From NCBI GenBank assembly GCA_934149515.1, contig CAKPFD010000013.1, positions 1 to 18,745 of the forward strand: a stretch of 18,745 nucleotides of DNA, read 5' to 3'. A program made the translations under genes and the position numbers. This DNA comes from an uncultured Bacilli bacterium. Lineage in GTDB: Bacteria > Bacillota_I > Bacilli_A > RF39 > UBA660. The stretch's first letter is position 1. Each line of letters starts with the position of its first letter. Of the stretch, positions 1 to 5,811 are shown piece by piece. The notes beneath the pieces are model-generated. The model had not been told where the DNA came from, did no database searches, and saw nothing but the letters and a program-made list of their open reading frames with translations.

Positions 1-91
1 ATAAAACATTGTCATTTCCTTTCACCAACCGGAAACATCACTAAGACAAGAGGTTAAATTACTACTCCTTTTTCTTCGTCATTTGAAATAT
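1..91 (-). promoter_or_regulatory. T-box leader, 5' part of Stem I (runs off the left edge)
   Basis: On the minus strand the transcript begins near base 91 and shows the usual T-box opening: GACGAAGA, then GGAGTAGTAATTTA, a TTAGTGATG segment resembling the conserved purine-rich k-turn, and a hairpin of TTTCC/GGAAA arms around the distal loop GGTTGGTGAA. The specifier loop, antiterminator and T-box sequence lie outside the window, so the sensed tRNA and the controlled gene cannot be told. T-box leaders normally sit upstream of aminoacyl-tRNA synthetase, amino-acid biosynthesis or transporter genes. The call rests on motif recognition only. Confidence 0.68.
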
Positions 92-97
92 GTATAG

Positions 98-126
98 ATT
101 ATAGCACTTTTACATTGTTTTGTAAA
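98..126 (-). promoter_or_regulatory. Promoter of the T-box-controlled gene
   Basis: Reading leftwards, TTTACA (-35, 121-126) is separated by exactly 17 bp from TATAAT (-10, 98-103). The bases TGC before the -10 give an extended -10. Transcription would start near base 91, at the start of the T-box leader. Confidence 0.75.
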
Positions 127-211
127 TACACTACCTATATATTCAATTATTTACTATATAAATAATACATAATTATTGTTTATATGAATACAATACTAAT
201 GTAGCAATTAA

Positions 212-229
212 AAGTCAAAATGTTGACTT
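212..229 (-). repeat. Small inverted repeat, possible weak terminator of the cargo genes
   Basis: A perfect 7-bp inverted repeat (AAGTCAA, 4-base loop, TTGACTT) is followed on the minus strand by TTTAATT. It could be a weak terminator for the leftward cassette transcript, which has no other visible one. It overlaps the -35 box of the plus-strand promoter. The run of T is poor, so the role is unsure. The rest of the stretch from 127 to 222 is very AT-rich and I see no gene in it. Confidence 0.35.
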
Positions 230-251
230 AACTAGTTATTTGTGCTACAAT
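223..251 (+). promoter_or_regulatory. Plus-strand promoter of the putative small RNA
   Basis: TTGACT (223-228), a 17-bp spacer and TACAAT (246-251), preceded by TGC as an extended -10, make a near-consensus sigma-70 promoter. Predicted start is near base 258. No open reading frame of useful length follows before the terminator at 289-318, so the product is expected to be a non-coding RNA. Confidence 0.7.
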
Positions 252-257
252 TTAATT

Positions 258-318
258 GTTCAACTGCCAATAGTCGCAGCTTGAAAGTCCGTCTCGCTGG
301 TAGCGAGATGGTTTTTTT
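258..318 (+). ncRNA. Putative 61-nt small RNA convergent to the cargo genes
   Basis: A near-consensus promoter at 223-251 and a strong intrinsic terminator at 289-318 frame a transcript of about 61 nt. It has a weak 5' hairpin (CTGC at 264-267 with GCAG at 276-279), a linker CTTGAAAGT, and then the terminator hairpin. Its end overlaps the stop codon of the leftward gene at 317-955, so it is antisense to the 3' untranslated part of that mRNA. I recognise no known RNA family. It may regulate the cassette, or be a mobile-element end RNA that merely insulates convergent transcription. Expression has not been shown. Confidence 0.55.
289..318 (+). terminator. Intrinsic terminator of the small RNA
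   Basis: A 10-bp stem (289-298 with 302-311, one G.T pair, 3-base loop) is followed on the plus strand by seven T at 312-318. On the minus strand no T run follows the stem, so it works for rightward transcription only. Confidence 0.8.
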
Positions 319-955
319 ATGCCTTTTTGTTAATATATTCTTGATATTCTAAATCAAATCTTTCTTTAGTATTATTATCAAAAATTTGATATGCTGTTAC
401 AAATTGAAATTTGCTTATTTCATTCTTACTGGCATCAGTATATCTAAATTCAAACATAATAACATAATCTTCTAAATCATCTATATATCTAATTTTTAAC
501 ATCTTTTTTGTTTTTTTACTTTTTTGTGATTTTTCAGTTTTTGTCCACCATTTAATCTTATCACTTTGATCATTAAATAAATCCATAGCAATTTTCAAAT
601 TATCTATTTTACTCATTCTATATATACAAGGTACTCGATTATCTCTTAATTGAATTGATTCATCATCTAAATTGCATTTTAATTGACAATTTACTGATGA
701 GATATGATTAATACAAGGAAATACGCTAAATTTTAATCTTTTTTTAAAACTATCAAAATATAAACCATTTTCTTCACCTAAAGAACTAATATGCCAAAAA
801 ATTCTAGGCTTTCCATCAAATTCTACATCGTTAGTATTTATTATAATTGGATATTCTGTTCCATTATATTTTAAAGTTCTATTATTGCAAAAATATTCTT
901 GGAATTTTTTATATGTTTCTGAAACAAAATTATCATAGTCAAAATTATTTTCCAT
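317..955 (-). CDS. Cargo protein of 212 aa, possible BECR-type nuclease/toxin
   Basis: I do not recognise a named family with certainty. The protein has an early FWHISS motif (His55), an R107-x2-C-x2-R113 segment, a WW pair (136-137), a lysine-rich linker (139-154), then DYVIMFEF (163-170) and FVTAY (185-189) before a charged C-terminal helix. This order (His, Arg-rich middle, two late strands ending in TAY) resembles phage and mobile-element proteins with the Barnase-EndoU-ColicinE5/D-RelE fold, so an RNase-like role is inferred, not shown. There is no signal peptide or membrane segment, so it should be cytoplasmic. It starts inside the upstream DUF3800 gene (11-base overlap) with AAAGGA as ribosome site, which implies coupled translation and a joint job. 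Toxin, defence effector and an unknown cargo function are all possible. Confidence 0.8.
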   Translation of the reverse strand: MENNFDYDNFVSETYKKFQEYFCNNRTLKYNGTEYPIIINTNDVEFDGKPRIFWHISSLGEENGLYFDSFKKRLKFSVFPCINHISSVNCQLKCNLDDESIQLRDNRVPCIYRMSKIDNLKIAMDLFNDQSDKIKWWTKTEKSQKSKKTKKMLKIRYIDDLEDYVIMFEFRYTDASKNEISKFQFVTAYQIFDNNTKERFDLEYQEYINKKA

Positions 956-1646
956 AATTATCCTTTGGACTCCAAATCAATAAATTAAATTTTGTATCAT
1001 TCCACTTTGATGTTTCAGAAATATTTGTTTTAGTCATTAAATATTTTATAATCTCTGTTTTAGCAGGACTAGTAGTTAATCCTCTATGATAATAAGTTAA
1101 TGCACCTATTAATAAATCAGTTAATTGTATTAACTCGTTGTTATTTGATGTAATATCCTCAATACTTTTAATTGTTATCATACTAAAATCATATTTACTA
1201 TTACATATAACTTCTTCTAGTTTACTTAAGTTTTCTTTTCCTTTCGTATCTCTTTTATCCAAAAACAATCTATAAACATATCCATAATTTATAATCTTAT
1301 TAAATAAATAATAATTCATTTTTTCATACCAGTGTCTATATTCTTCTTCACCAGATACAACTAATTTATCTTTATGAAGTGTTATAACAGCCCTAAAATA
1401 TAAGTTTTTTTCTTCAAATAAATAGTCTATCAAATCCTTATATAATTGTATTTTTCCTTTAGAAACTTTAGTCCATTTTATTTCATGATCACGACTAAAA
1501 TTATGCTTTCTTTTGATTGCTCTTATGTTGTACATTATTTCTTTTTTATACTCAACAGGACAATATAAGCAACCTATACCTAAAACATTAGAATTATCTT
1601 TTAATAGATGACAACTTTCATCAAAATATATATTTATTTGTTGCAT
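945..1646 (-). CDS. DUF3800 family protein, RNase H-like fold predicted
   Basis: The 233-aa protein opens with a strand and the YFDES motif (Asp9, Glu10, Ser11), has HEIKW (Glu55-Trp58), FLDKRD (Asp130) and QLTDLLIGA (Asp177). These are the landmarks of DUF3800, a family common in phages and accessory islands and thought to have an RNase H-like fold. The spaced Asp9, Glu55, Asp130 and Asp177 could form the metal-binding acidic set. The biochemical activity of the family is not established. ATG follows AAAGGAGG by 7 bases, a very strong site, and a promoter lies directly upstream, so the gene heads a two-gene unit with the 212-aa protein. Together they are the only evident cargo of the element. 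Confidence 0.85.
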   Translation of the reverse strand: MQQINIYFDESCHLLKDNSNVLGIGCLYCPVEYKKEIMYNIRAIKRKHNFSRDHEIKWTKVSKGKIQLYKDLIDYLFEEKNLYFRAVITLHKDKLVVSGEEEYRHWYEKMNYYLFNKIINYGYVYRLFLDKRDTKGKENLSKLEEVICNSKYDFSMITIKSIEDITSNNNELIQLTDLLIGALTYYHRGLTTSPAKTEIIKYLMTKTNISETSKWNDTKFNLLIWSPKDNYGK

Positions 1647-1666
1647 ATAAATTCCTCCTTTCTACA

Positions 1667-1695
1667 ATTATATCAAATTAAAAATATATAGTTAA
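1667..1695 (-). promoter_or_regulatory. Promoter of the DUF3800 cargo cassette
   Basis: TTAACT (1690-1695), a 17-bp spacer and TATAAT (1667-1672) with a TGA extended -10 lie directly after the mobV stop codon. Predicted start is near 1660, about 14 bases ahead of the ATG. The cargo pair can therefore be expressed apart from the mobilization gene. Confidence 0.7.
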
Positions 1696-1698
1696 TAT

Positions 1699-3039
1699 CT
1701 ATCGCTCAAAATCATCACGATTCTTTTCTTTTTTATTAATAACACTTGTGTATTCTTTTTCGTCCATAATTCCATTTATAAATAAATTATCAGCCATTTC
1801 TTTATATTTATCATCTTTTTCGCCAAATATACCATGTATTTTATCATGAATAAATTTTACTACTCTTTGAAATTTATCTTTCCAATAGTCTAATGAATCC
1901 TTTAAATCTTTTATTTTAGATTTTAAAGATGATATTTCATTATCTTTATTATTTAAATCATATCTTAAATCATTTATTTCTTCATTTTGAGTTTTAACTT
2001 TTTTTCTTAAATCTTCAATAACGTTATGATTTTCTTCAAAATCTTCCTTAATCTTATCTACTGCTAAAGAATAGTTAGTTATTTCTTTTAAGTCATTAGT
2101 AGATTTGCTTACTTCTTCTATATAATCAATTATCTTATCTTTATTTTGATTAGATAAAAGTAAATTCTTATTTGATAAAGGTTGATTTTTTAAATTATTG
2201 ATAATATCTTTTATCTCTTCTGATTTAGTATTTAAGTCTTTTGTTTGATTATTTAGTTTATTTATTTTTTGTCTTTGCTTATTATAATTCTTTTTTAACT
2301 CGTCATAATCAGCCATTTGACTAACCCTATAATCAATATTTCTTCCTTTTTGTTTGTCTTTTAAAGATGCATTTAAACCATATTCTCTATTAAATGACTC
2401 AATACATTTATCTCTCATTTTATTTTGTATTTTAGGTAAGTTATCTTTTGTAAATACACTACATTTTCCAACTTGCTTACCCATGCCTGTTTTACAATTA
2501 TCTTTGACTGCAATTCCTACTATATGAAGATGTGGAGAAGATTCATCAAAATGTATAGTAGCATTTGCCACTTTAAAATCAGGAACTAGTTCTTTTAAAT
2601 ATAAAACTTGTTCATCATAAACTTTTTCCATTTTATACATTTCTTTGTCGTCTTTATCCCACCAGTAATCCATATCTCCAAGTTCAATAATAATTTCTAC
2701 TGCTAAATCGTGTTTTGTATCATTACTTATCTTACTATAATAGTCTTTTATTTTTCTATCATCTCTAGTTTGTTTAGAATTATATTTTAATCTTGCTTCT
2801 TCAAATTCTTGTTTATATAATTCTTTAACATCTTTTACAATATCATTTGAACCATATAGAGTTTTAATCTTTTCAGGATTATTATCGTATTGTCTTAAAT
2901 TGTGATGATTTACTTTGGATAACTGCATAGCATTTTGAATAGCATTGTTATTATAGTTAGTAGGGGTATTCTTTTGCTTTGCTTTTTTAGTTTTATTCTT
3001 ATCATTTCCAATATGAAATGAGTATGGTAGTTCTACCAT
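1699..3039 (-). CDS. MobV-family relaxase (Mob/Pre plasmid recombination enzyme)
   Basis: Relaxases of this family nick one strand at oriT and stay bound to it, so that the element can be mobilized by a conjugative helper. The 446-aa protein has the N-terminal HNLR motif (His46, Asn47, Arg49), where MobM of pMV158 carries its catalytic histidine, and the metal-binding signature HFDE-x2-PHLH (His163, Asp165, Glu166, His170, His172). Residues from about 240 to 400 are charged, heptad-like coiled coil, as usual in this family. The ATG follows GGAGG by 7 bases. The gene lies downstream of the serine recombinase on the same strand, with a repeat-rich gap between them, the pairing seen in Tn4451-like elements (tnpX and tnpZ). 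No coupling protein or secretion genes are present, so transfer would need a helper. Confidence 0.93.
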   Translation of the reverse strand: MVELPYSFHIGNDKNKTKKAKQKNTPTNYNNNAIQNAMQLSKVNHHNLRQYDNNPEKIKTLYGSNDIVKDVKELYKQEFEEARLKYNSKQTRDDRKIKDYYSKISNDTKHDLAVEIIIELGDMDYWWDKDDKEMYKMEKVYDEQVLYLKELVPDFKVANATIHFDESSPHLHIVGIAVKDNCKTGMGKQVGKCSVFTKDNLPKIQNKMRDKCIESFNREYGLNASLKDKQKGRNIDYRVSQMADYDELKKNYNKQRQKINKLNNQTKDLNTKSEEIKDIINNLKNQPLSNKNLLLSNQNKDKIIDYIEEVSKSTNDLKEITNYSLAVDKIKEDFEENHNVIEDLRKKVKTQNEEINDLRYDLNNKDNEISSLKSKIKDLKDSLDYWKDKFQRVVKFIHDKIHGIFGEKDDKYKEMADNLFINGIMDEKEYTSVINKKEKNRDDFER

Positions 3040-3099
3040 TGTTTCACCTCCATTTCTATCTTGAAAAAGGCTTTTTTAAGCACATGTCAAGATGTATAA

Positions 3100-3155
3100 C
3101 TCCCTATATATCTTGTCATCTAACAAGATATGGGAGCTAAGGTTTAATACCTTAG
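3100..3155. repeat. Two tandem hairpins upstream of mobV
   Basis: The first dyad (3100-3136) pairs CTCCC with GGGAG and TATCTTGT with ACAAGATA around a 6-base loop, with a small asymmetric bulge. The second (3137-3155) is a perfect 7-bp repeat, CTAAGGT/ACCTTAG, around TTAAT. They abut each other. Neither carries a good T run, so relaxase recognition or mRNA structure is more likely than termination. Confidence 0.55.
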
Positions 3156-3173
3156 AATCCGTTTATCTTATTC

Positions 3174-3208
3174 AAGTAATAACTAAAACTAAAGTAATAG
3201 TTAAAACT
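3174..3208. repeat. Pair of 17-base direct repeats
   Basis: Two copies of AAGTAATAnnnAAAACT (3174-3190 and 3192-3208) differ only at three central bases (ACT against GTT) and repeat with an 18-bp period. They are flanked by an inverted TATCTTA/TAAGATA pair. Such phased repeats suggest a protein-binding array, for instance for the relaxase. Confidence 0.6.
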
Positions 3209-3282
3209 TTCATAAGATAGAATAAAATGTTATCGCCACTTACAAAATTACTTTGTAATTTCATAACGTGTCACACATTTTA

Positions 3283-5220
3283 TTATGAAGAAATTTCATT
3301 ATCTGAATTTTCTTCATCTTCATAGTAAGGAACAGGTTTTGATTCTACTAATATAGGTTCCTTACTATATACAACATTACCATCACATTCAGCTGGTATT
3401 AATTTAAATACATCATCTTCATTTTCTAGTAATGTTCCATTATCTTCTTTAACATATAATACACCAAGATTATATGTTTCCATTTTTTCGTCTGGATCAA
3501 TATCCCTATAATCTTCAAGTGGGAATACTCTAACAATTGTTTTCTTATCTTCTAAAAAGTTAAAATAGAATACTTTATCTTTAACACTATAAGTTGCTTC
3601 ATAATAACCAACATCATAGAACTGTCTTAATCTCATTATTTGTTGTGCCATTTCTTCTTCAGGTAAATATTCACTAAATCTAATTTTCCCATAAATATTT
3701 CCAAATAGTGATGGAACATATCTATCATAATAACCTTTGAAATATAAATCATTAGATGTATTTGCTATACTTTCTCTAAACTTAATAAATTCTACATCAG
3801 TATGATTTCCATATTTATCAGTCAGTTCTATTTCTTCAATATATTTCATTATAAGCTCTGCTTTCTCATCTCGTGTATACTCATTCCAAAACTTATTTCT
3901 TTGTTTAAATTTATCTGGGTATTTGATAGAATTGATAAAGTCAATATCTCGTTTAACTAAAATATCATTAGGAGTGAATTTTAATTTTTCACATACTTCT
4001 GTTTCATTTAATTTAGTTTCCAAGTCATTTATAATATCTTCGACTTTCTTTCGTTCTTGATTATATTCTTTTAAAGTAAATACCTCATTTATATATGCTT
4101 CTCTAATCCTATCAAATTTAGATTTTTGACTTTTTAATTCTTTTTCTAATTCTTCTTTTGGATTTTCTATCTTTTGTTTTATCATAGGTAAAAAGTATTG
4201 ATTAACAACAGAATCATATTCTACGATTGAATCCATATATGCATCTATTGTTTTTTCTATTTCGGATTCTTTAAAATTAATCTTACAATCATGACAATAA
4301 TAGTAATAATATGAATTACCATTTTTCTTTGTTGTTGCTTTACCACCTAATATTCTTTTACATTTAGGACATTTTAATTTTTGCATAAATAGATAAGTTA
4401 AAGTTCTTTGAAAACTTCTAGAATTTTTCTTTTGTTGAACTTGACACTCTTCCCAATATTCTTTACTAACTAATGGTTCTACAACATCAAAATAATAAGT
4501 AGGTTTCTTTGTTCTTCTTCCATGAATAAAATCTCCTTTATAAATCGGATTTTCAAGTATATTTAAAATAGTTGAATCTCTCCAATTAGTTTTATCTAAT
4601 ACTTTTTCTTCATTTAAAACATTACTTATCTTTTTATATGATAATCCATCATGATACATATTAAATATTCTTATAGCAACATCTTTTGTAGCATAATCAA
4701 TTACTAATTTCTTATCTTCATGCTTATAACCTAAAGGTGCTTGATGTGGAATATGACCAACTTTAATAGCTCCTGCTAATCCTATTTTAGTTCTTTCTGA
4801 TGTTCTTTCAATTTCTTGTTGTGAAACTGATGTAAGTATTCTTGAAATCATTTTACCATTAGCATTAGTAGTATTAATTTCATCATTGGCACAATCTAAA
4901 TAAGCATCGTTTTCTTCTAAAAATGTAAGTATCTTTTCCCAATCTGAAACTGACCTAGTTAATCTATCTAATTTTAAAACTACAATAGTATTAACTTTTT
5001 TATCTCTAACATCTTGTAATAATCTTTCAAATTCAGGCCTATAATTACCAGTTTTAGCACTTATTCCTCGTTCTTCATATACATCATATACTTCATAGTT
5101 TTTATACTCACACATAGCCCTTAAACGTTTCTCTTGTTCTGGTAAACTAAATCCTTCTCGTGCTTGGTCTTCAGTAGATACACGAATATAAAGTCCTGCA
5201 ACTTTCTTTTCTTCCTTCAT
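3283..5220 (-). CDS. Large serine recombinase (TnpX/phage-integrase type)
   Basis: Large serine recombinases cut and rejoin attachment sites through a 5'-phosphoserine link and drive insertion and excision of elements. The 645-aa protein has the resolvase domain with the nucleophile in YIRVST (Ser15), LPEQ (26-29), ERGISA (50-55) and KLDRLTRS (83-90, arginines 86 and 89). A Recombinase domain follows (PLGY and NPIYKGD motifs), then a zinc ribbon of two CxxC pairs (CPKC and CHDC), a long coiled coil (about 355-410), and an unusually acidic C-terminal tail ending near DEENSDNE. Length fits the family (about 500-700 aa). ATG is preceded by AAAAGGAG at 10 bases. Its promoter, leader peptide and terminator lie at 5241-5413. 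It is the likely mover of the element that also carries mobV. Confidence 0.95.
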   Translation of the reverse strand: MKEEKKVAGLYIRVSTEDQAREGFSLPEQEKRLRAMCEYKNYEVYDVYEERGISAKTGNYRPEFERLLQDVRDKKVNTIVVLKLDRLTRSVSDWEKILTFLEENDAYLDCANDEINTTNANGKMISRILTSVSQQEIERTSERTKIGLAGAIKVGHIPHQAPLGYKHEDKKLVIDYATKDVAIRIFNMYHDGLSYKKISNVLNEEKVLDKTNWRDSTILNILENPIYKGDFIHGRRTKKPTYYFDVVEPLVSKEYWEECQVQQKKNSRSFQRTLTYLFMQKLKCPKCKRILGGKATTKKNGNSYYYYYCHDCKINFKESEIEKTIDAYMDSIVEYDSVVNQYFLPMIKQKIENPKEELEKELKSQKSKFDRIREAYINEVFTLKEYNQERKKVEDIINDLETKLNETEVCEKLKFTPNDILVKRDIDFINSIKYPDKFKQRNKFWNEYTRDEKAELIMKYIEEIELTDKYGNHTDVEFIKFRESIANTSNDLYFKGYYDRYVPSLFGNIYGKIRFSEYLPEEEMAQQIMRLRQFYDVGYYEATYSVKDKVFYFNFLEDKKTIVRVFPLEDYRDIDPDEKMETYNLGVLYVKEDNGTLLENEDDVFKLIPAECDGNVVYSKEPILVESKPVPYYEDEENSDNEISS

Positions 5221-5240
5221 TAAAACTCAACTCCTTTTAC

Positions 5241-5294
5241 TAAAAAAGAGGAGACAATAGTATTTAATAAAGCCTAAATACTACTGACTCCTCT
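5241..5294 (-). terminator. Leader terminator (attenuator) of the recombinase gene
   Basis: On the minus strand a long hairpin pairs 5275-5293 with 5248-5266 (19 positions, two mismatches, 8-base loop), with one more A-T pair at the base. It is followed at once by six T (5242-5247). It sits between the promoter and the recombinase ribosome site, so it would stop most transcripts before the gene. The leader peptide reading frame runs through its ascending arm and loop and ends in its descending arm, a classical attenuation geometry. Confidence 0.8.
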
Positions 5295-5341
5295 AATAAT
5301 TCAATATTATAATTTTTCGATATATTGTGTTTGTATTTCAT
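5264..5341 (-). CDS. 25-aa leader peptide upstream of the recombinase
   Basis: ATG at 5339-5341 lies 7 bases after a perfect GGAGG (5349-5353). The frame encodes 25 residues, beginning MKYKHNISKNYN and ending SVVFRLY, and stops with TAA at 5264-5266, inside the descending arm of the terminator. It is rich in Asn, Lys, Tyr and Glu with no run of one amino acid, so no amino-acid sensing is evident. Ribosome position on this peptide would decide whether the terminator can form, as proposed for tet(M) and similar leader-controlled genes. A translation-speed or antibiotic signal is therefore plausible, but the sign of the response cannot be read from sequence. Confidence 0.65.
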   Translation of the reverse strand: MKYKHNISKNYNIELLEESVVFRLY

Positions 5342-5385
5342 AGATGTACCTCCATTTCTAGAGCATACCTATGCACTGGTTATTT

Positions 5386-5413
5386 ATAATATCACTTTTT
5401 TAGAAATAGTCAA
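5386..5413 (-). promoter_or_regulatory. Promoter of the recombinase leader
   Basis: TTGACT (-35, 5408-5413), a 16-bp spacer and TATTAT (-10, 5386-5391) with a TGA just before it. Start is predicted near 5379, giving a leader RNA of about 160 nt before the recombinase ATG. A perfect inverted repeat touches the -35 box. Confidence 0.68.
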
Positions 5414-5429
5414 TACCCTGTTCAGGGTA
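5414..5429. promoter_or_regulatory. 16-bp palindrome abutting the recombinase -35 box
   Basis: TACCCTG-TT-CAGGGTA is a perfect 7-bp inverted repeat, GC-richer than its surroundings, ending one base from the -35 hexamer of the recombinase promoter and 7 bases after the stop codon of the upstream gene. It could be an operator or part of an element attachment site. It lacks a T run, so it is not a normal terminator. Confidence 0.5.
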
Positions 5430-5436
5430 CTAGTAT

Positions 5437-5709
5437 TTAGTTTTCTTTTATATAGTTTTCTAGTTCTGATAATTTTATCTTTTTACCAAGATTATGAACA
5501 TAGATTTCATTTGAATAATTAAATGCTAGATACAGTTTATTATTAATAATAATTCTATGGGGTTCAATATAAGTTAAATTAGTATGTTCTATGTTTCTAA
5601 TACTACCATTTTCTATTGAGAAAGTAGTATTACAAAAATCACATATAACATTTAATCTTGAAACTAAAGATTCATCAATCTCAATTTCTTCTTTAATTAT
5701 TTTTATCAT
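5437..5709 (-). CDS. Hypothetical 90-aa protein between ssrA and the recombinase
   Basis: Not recognised. The protein starts MIKIIKEEIEIDESL, has one CxxC pair (CDFC), alternating beta-like segments in the middle and a basic, amphipathic C-terminus (KKIKLSELENYIKE). No signal peptide or membrane segment is seen. I choose ATG at 5707-5709, 9 bases after AGAAAGG. Upstream in-frame TTG and GTG codons sit too close to this site. There is hardly room for a promoter between the tmRNA terminators and this start, so it may depend on read-through from ssrA or on a promoter at an element junction. It may be the last chromosomal gene or the first element gene. Confidence 0.55.
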   Translation of the reverse strand: MIKIIKEEIEIDESLVSRLNVICDFCNTTFSIENGSIRNIEHTNLTYIEPHRIIINNKLYLAFNYSNEIYVHNLGKKIKLSELENYIKEN

Positions 5710-5743
5710 AGACACCAACCTTTCTGTGATTTTTTCTGAAAAT

Positions 5744-5771
5744 TAAAAAAAATCAATCATTTCTGATTGAT
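5744..5771 (-). terminator. Intrinsic terminator of ssrA
   Basis: On the minus strand a perfect 8-bp stem (5764-5771 with 5752-5759) around GAAA is followed by seven or eight T. It lies about 40 bases past the CCA end of tmRNA. Confidence 0.85.
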
Positions 5772-5783
5772 ATCTATCTAAAA

Positions 5784-5800
5784 GTTCGAATAGTTCGAAC
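5784..5800 (-). repeat. Hairpin between the tmRNA 3' end and its terminator
   Basis: A perfect inverted repeat GTTCGAA-CTA-TTCGAAC starts 11 bases after the tmRNA CCA and is followed by TTTTAG. It may be an RNase processing stop or a first weak terminator. Its halves share the bases GTTCGAA with the tmRNA T-arm. Confidence 0.5.
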
Positions 5801-5811
5801 AGATTCGTCAA

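Larger units (their letters stand above)
3100..3282. other. Probable origin of transfer (oriT) region
   Basis: This non-coding gap directly upstream of mobV is where MobV elements carry oriT. It contains the two hairpins at 3100-3155, two 17-base direct repeats at 3174-3208, a perfect 7-bp dyad TTACAAA/TTTGTAA at 3240-3258 and, next to that, a minus-strand ATGTGTGACACGTTATG segment. The last part (dyad plus a GTGTG-containing single strand) resembles the layout of MobV nick regions, but I cannot fix the nick site. Assignment is by position and structure. Confidence 0.5.

Noticed and set aside
3061..3082. Terminator between recombinase and mobV (AAAAAGGCTTTTTT)
   Set aside because: The stem is short and almost purely A/T with a tiny loop, and it lies directly ahead of the mobV ribosome site.
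3100..3282. CRISPR-like repeats
   Set aside because: Only two direct repeats with a one-base gap and no spacers; fits a binding array, not a CRISPR array.
5325..5522. A 65-codon plus-strand reading frame
   Set aside because: It crosses the recombinase promoter and leader and the 90-aa gene in antisense, has no ribosome site, and looks like a shadow frame.
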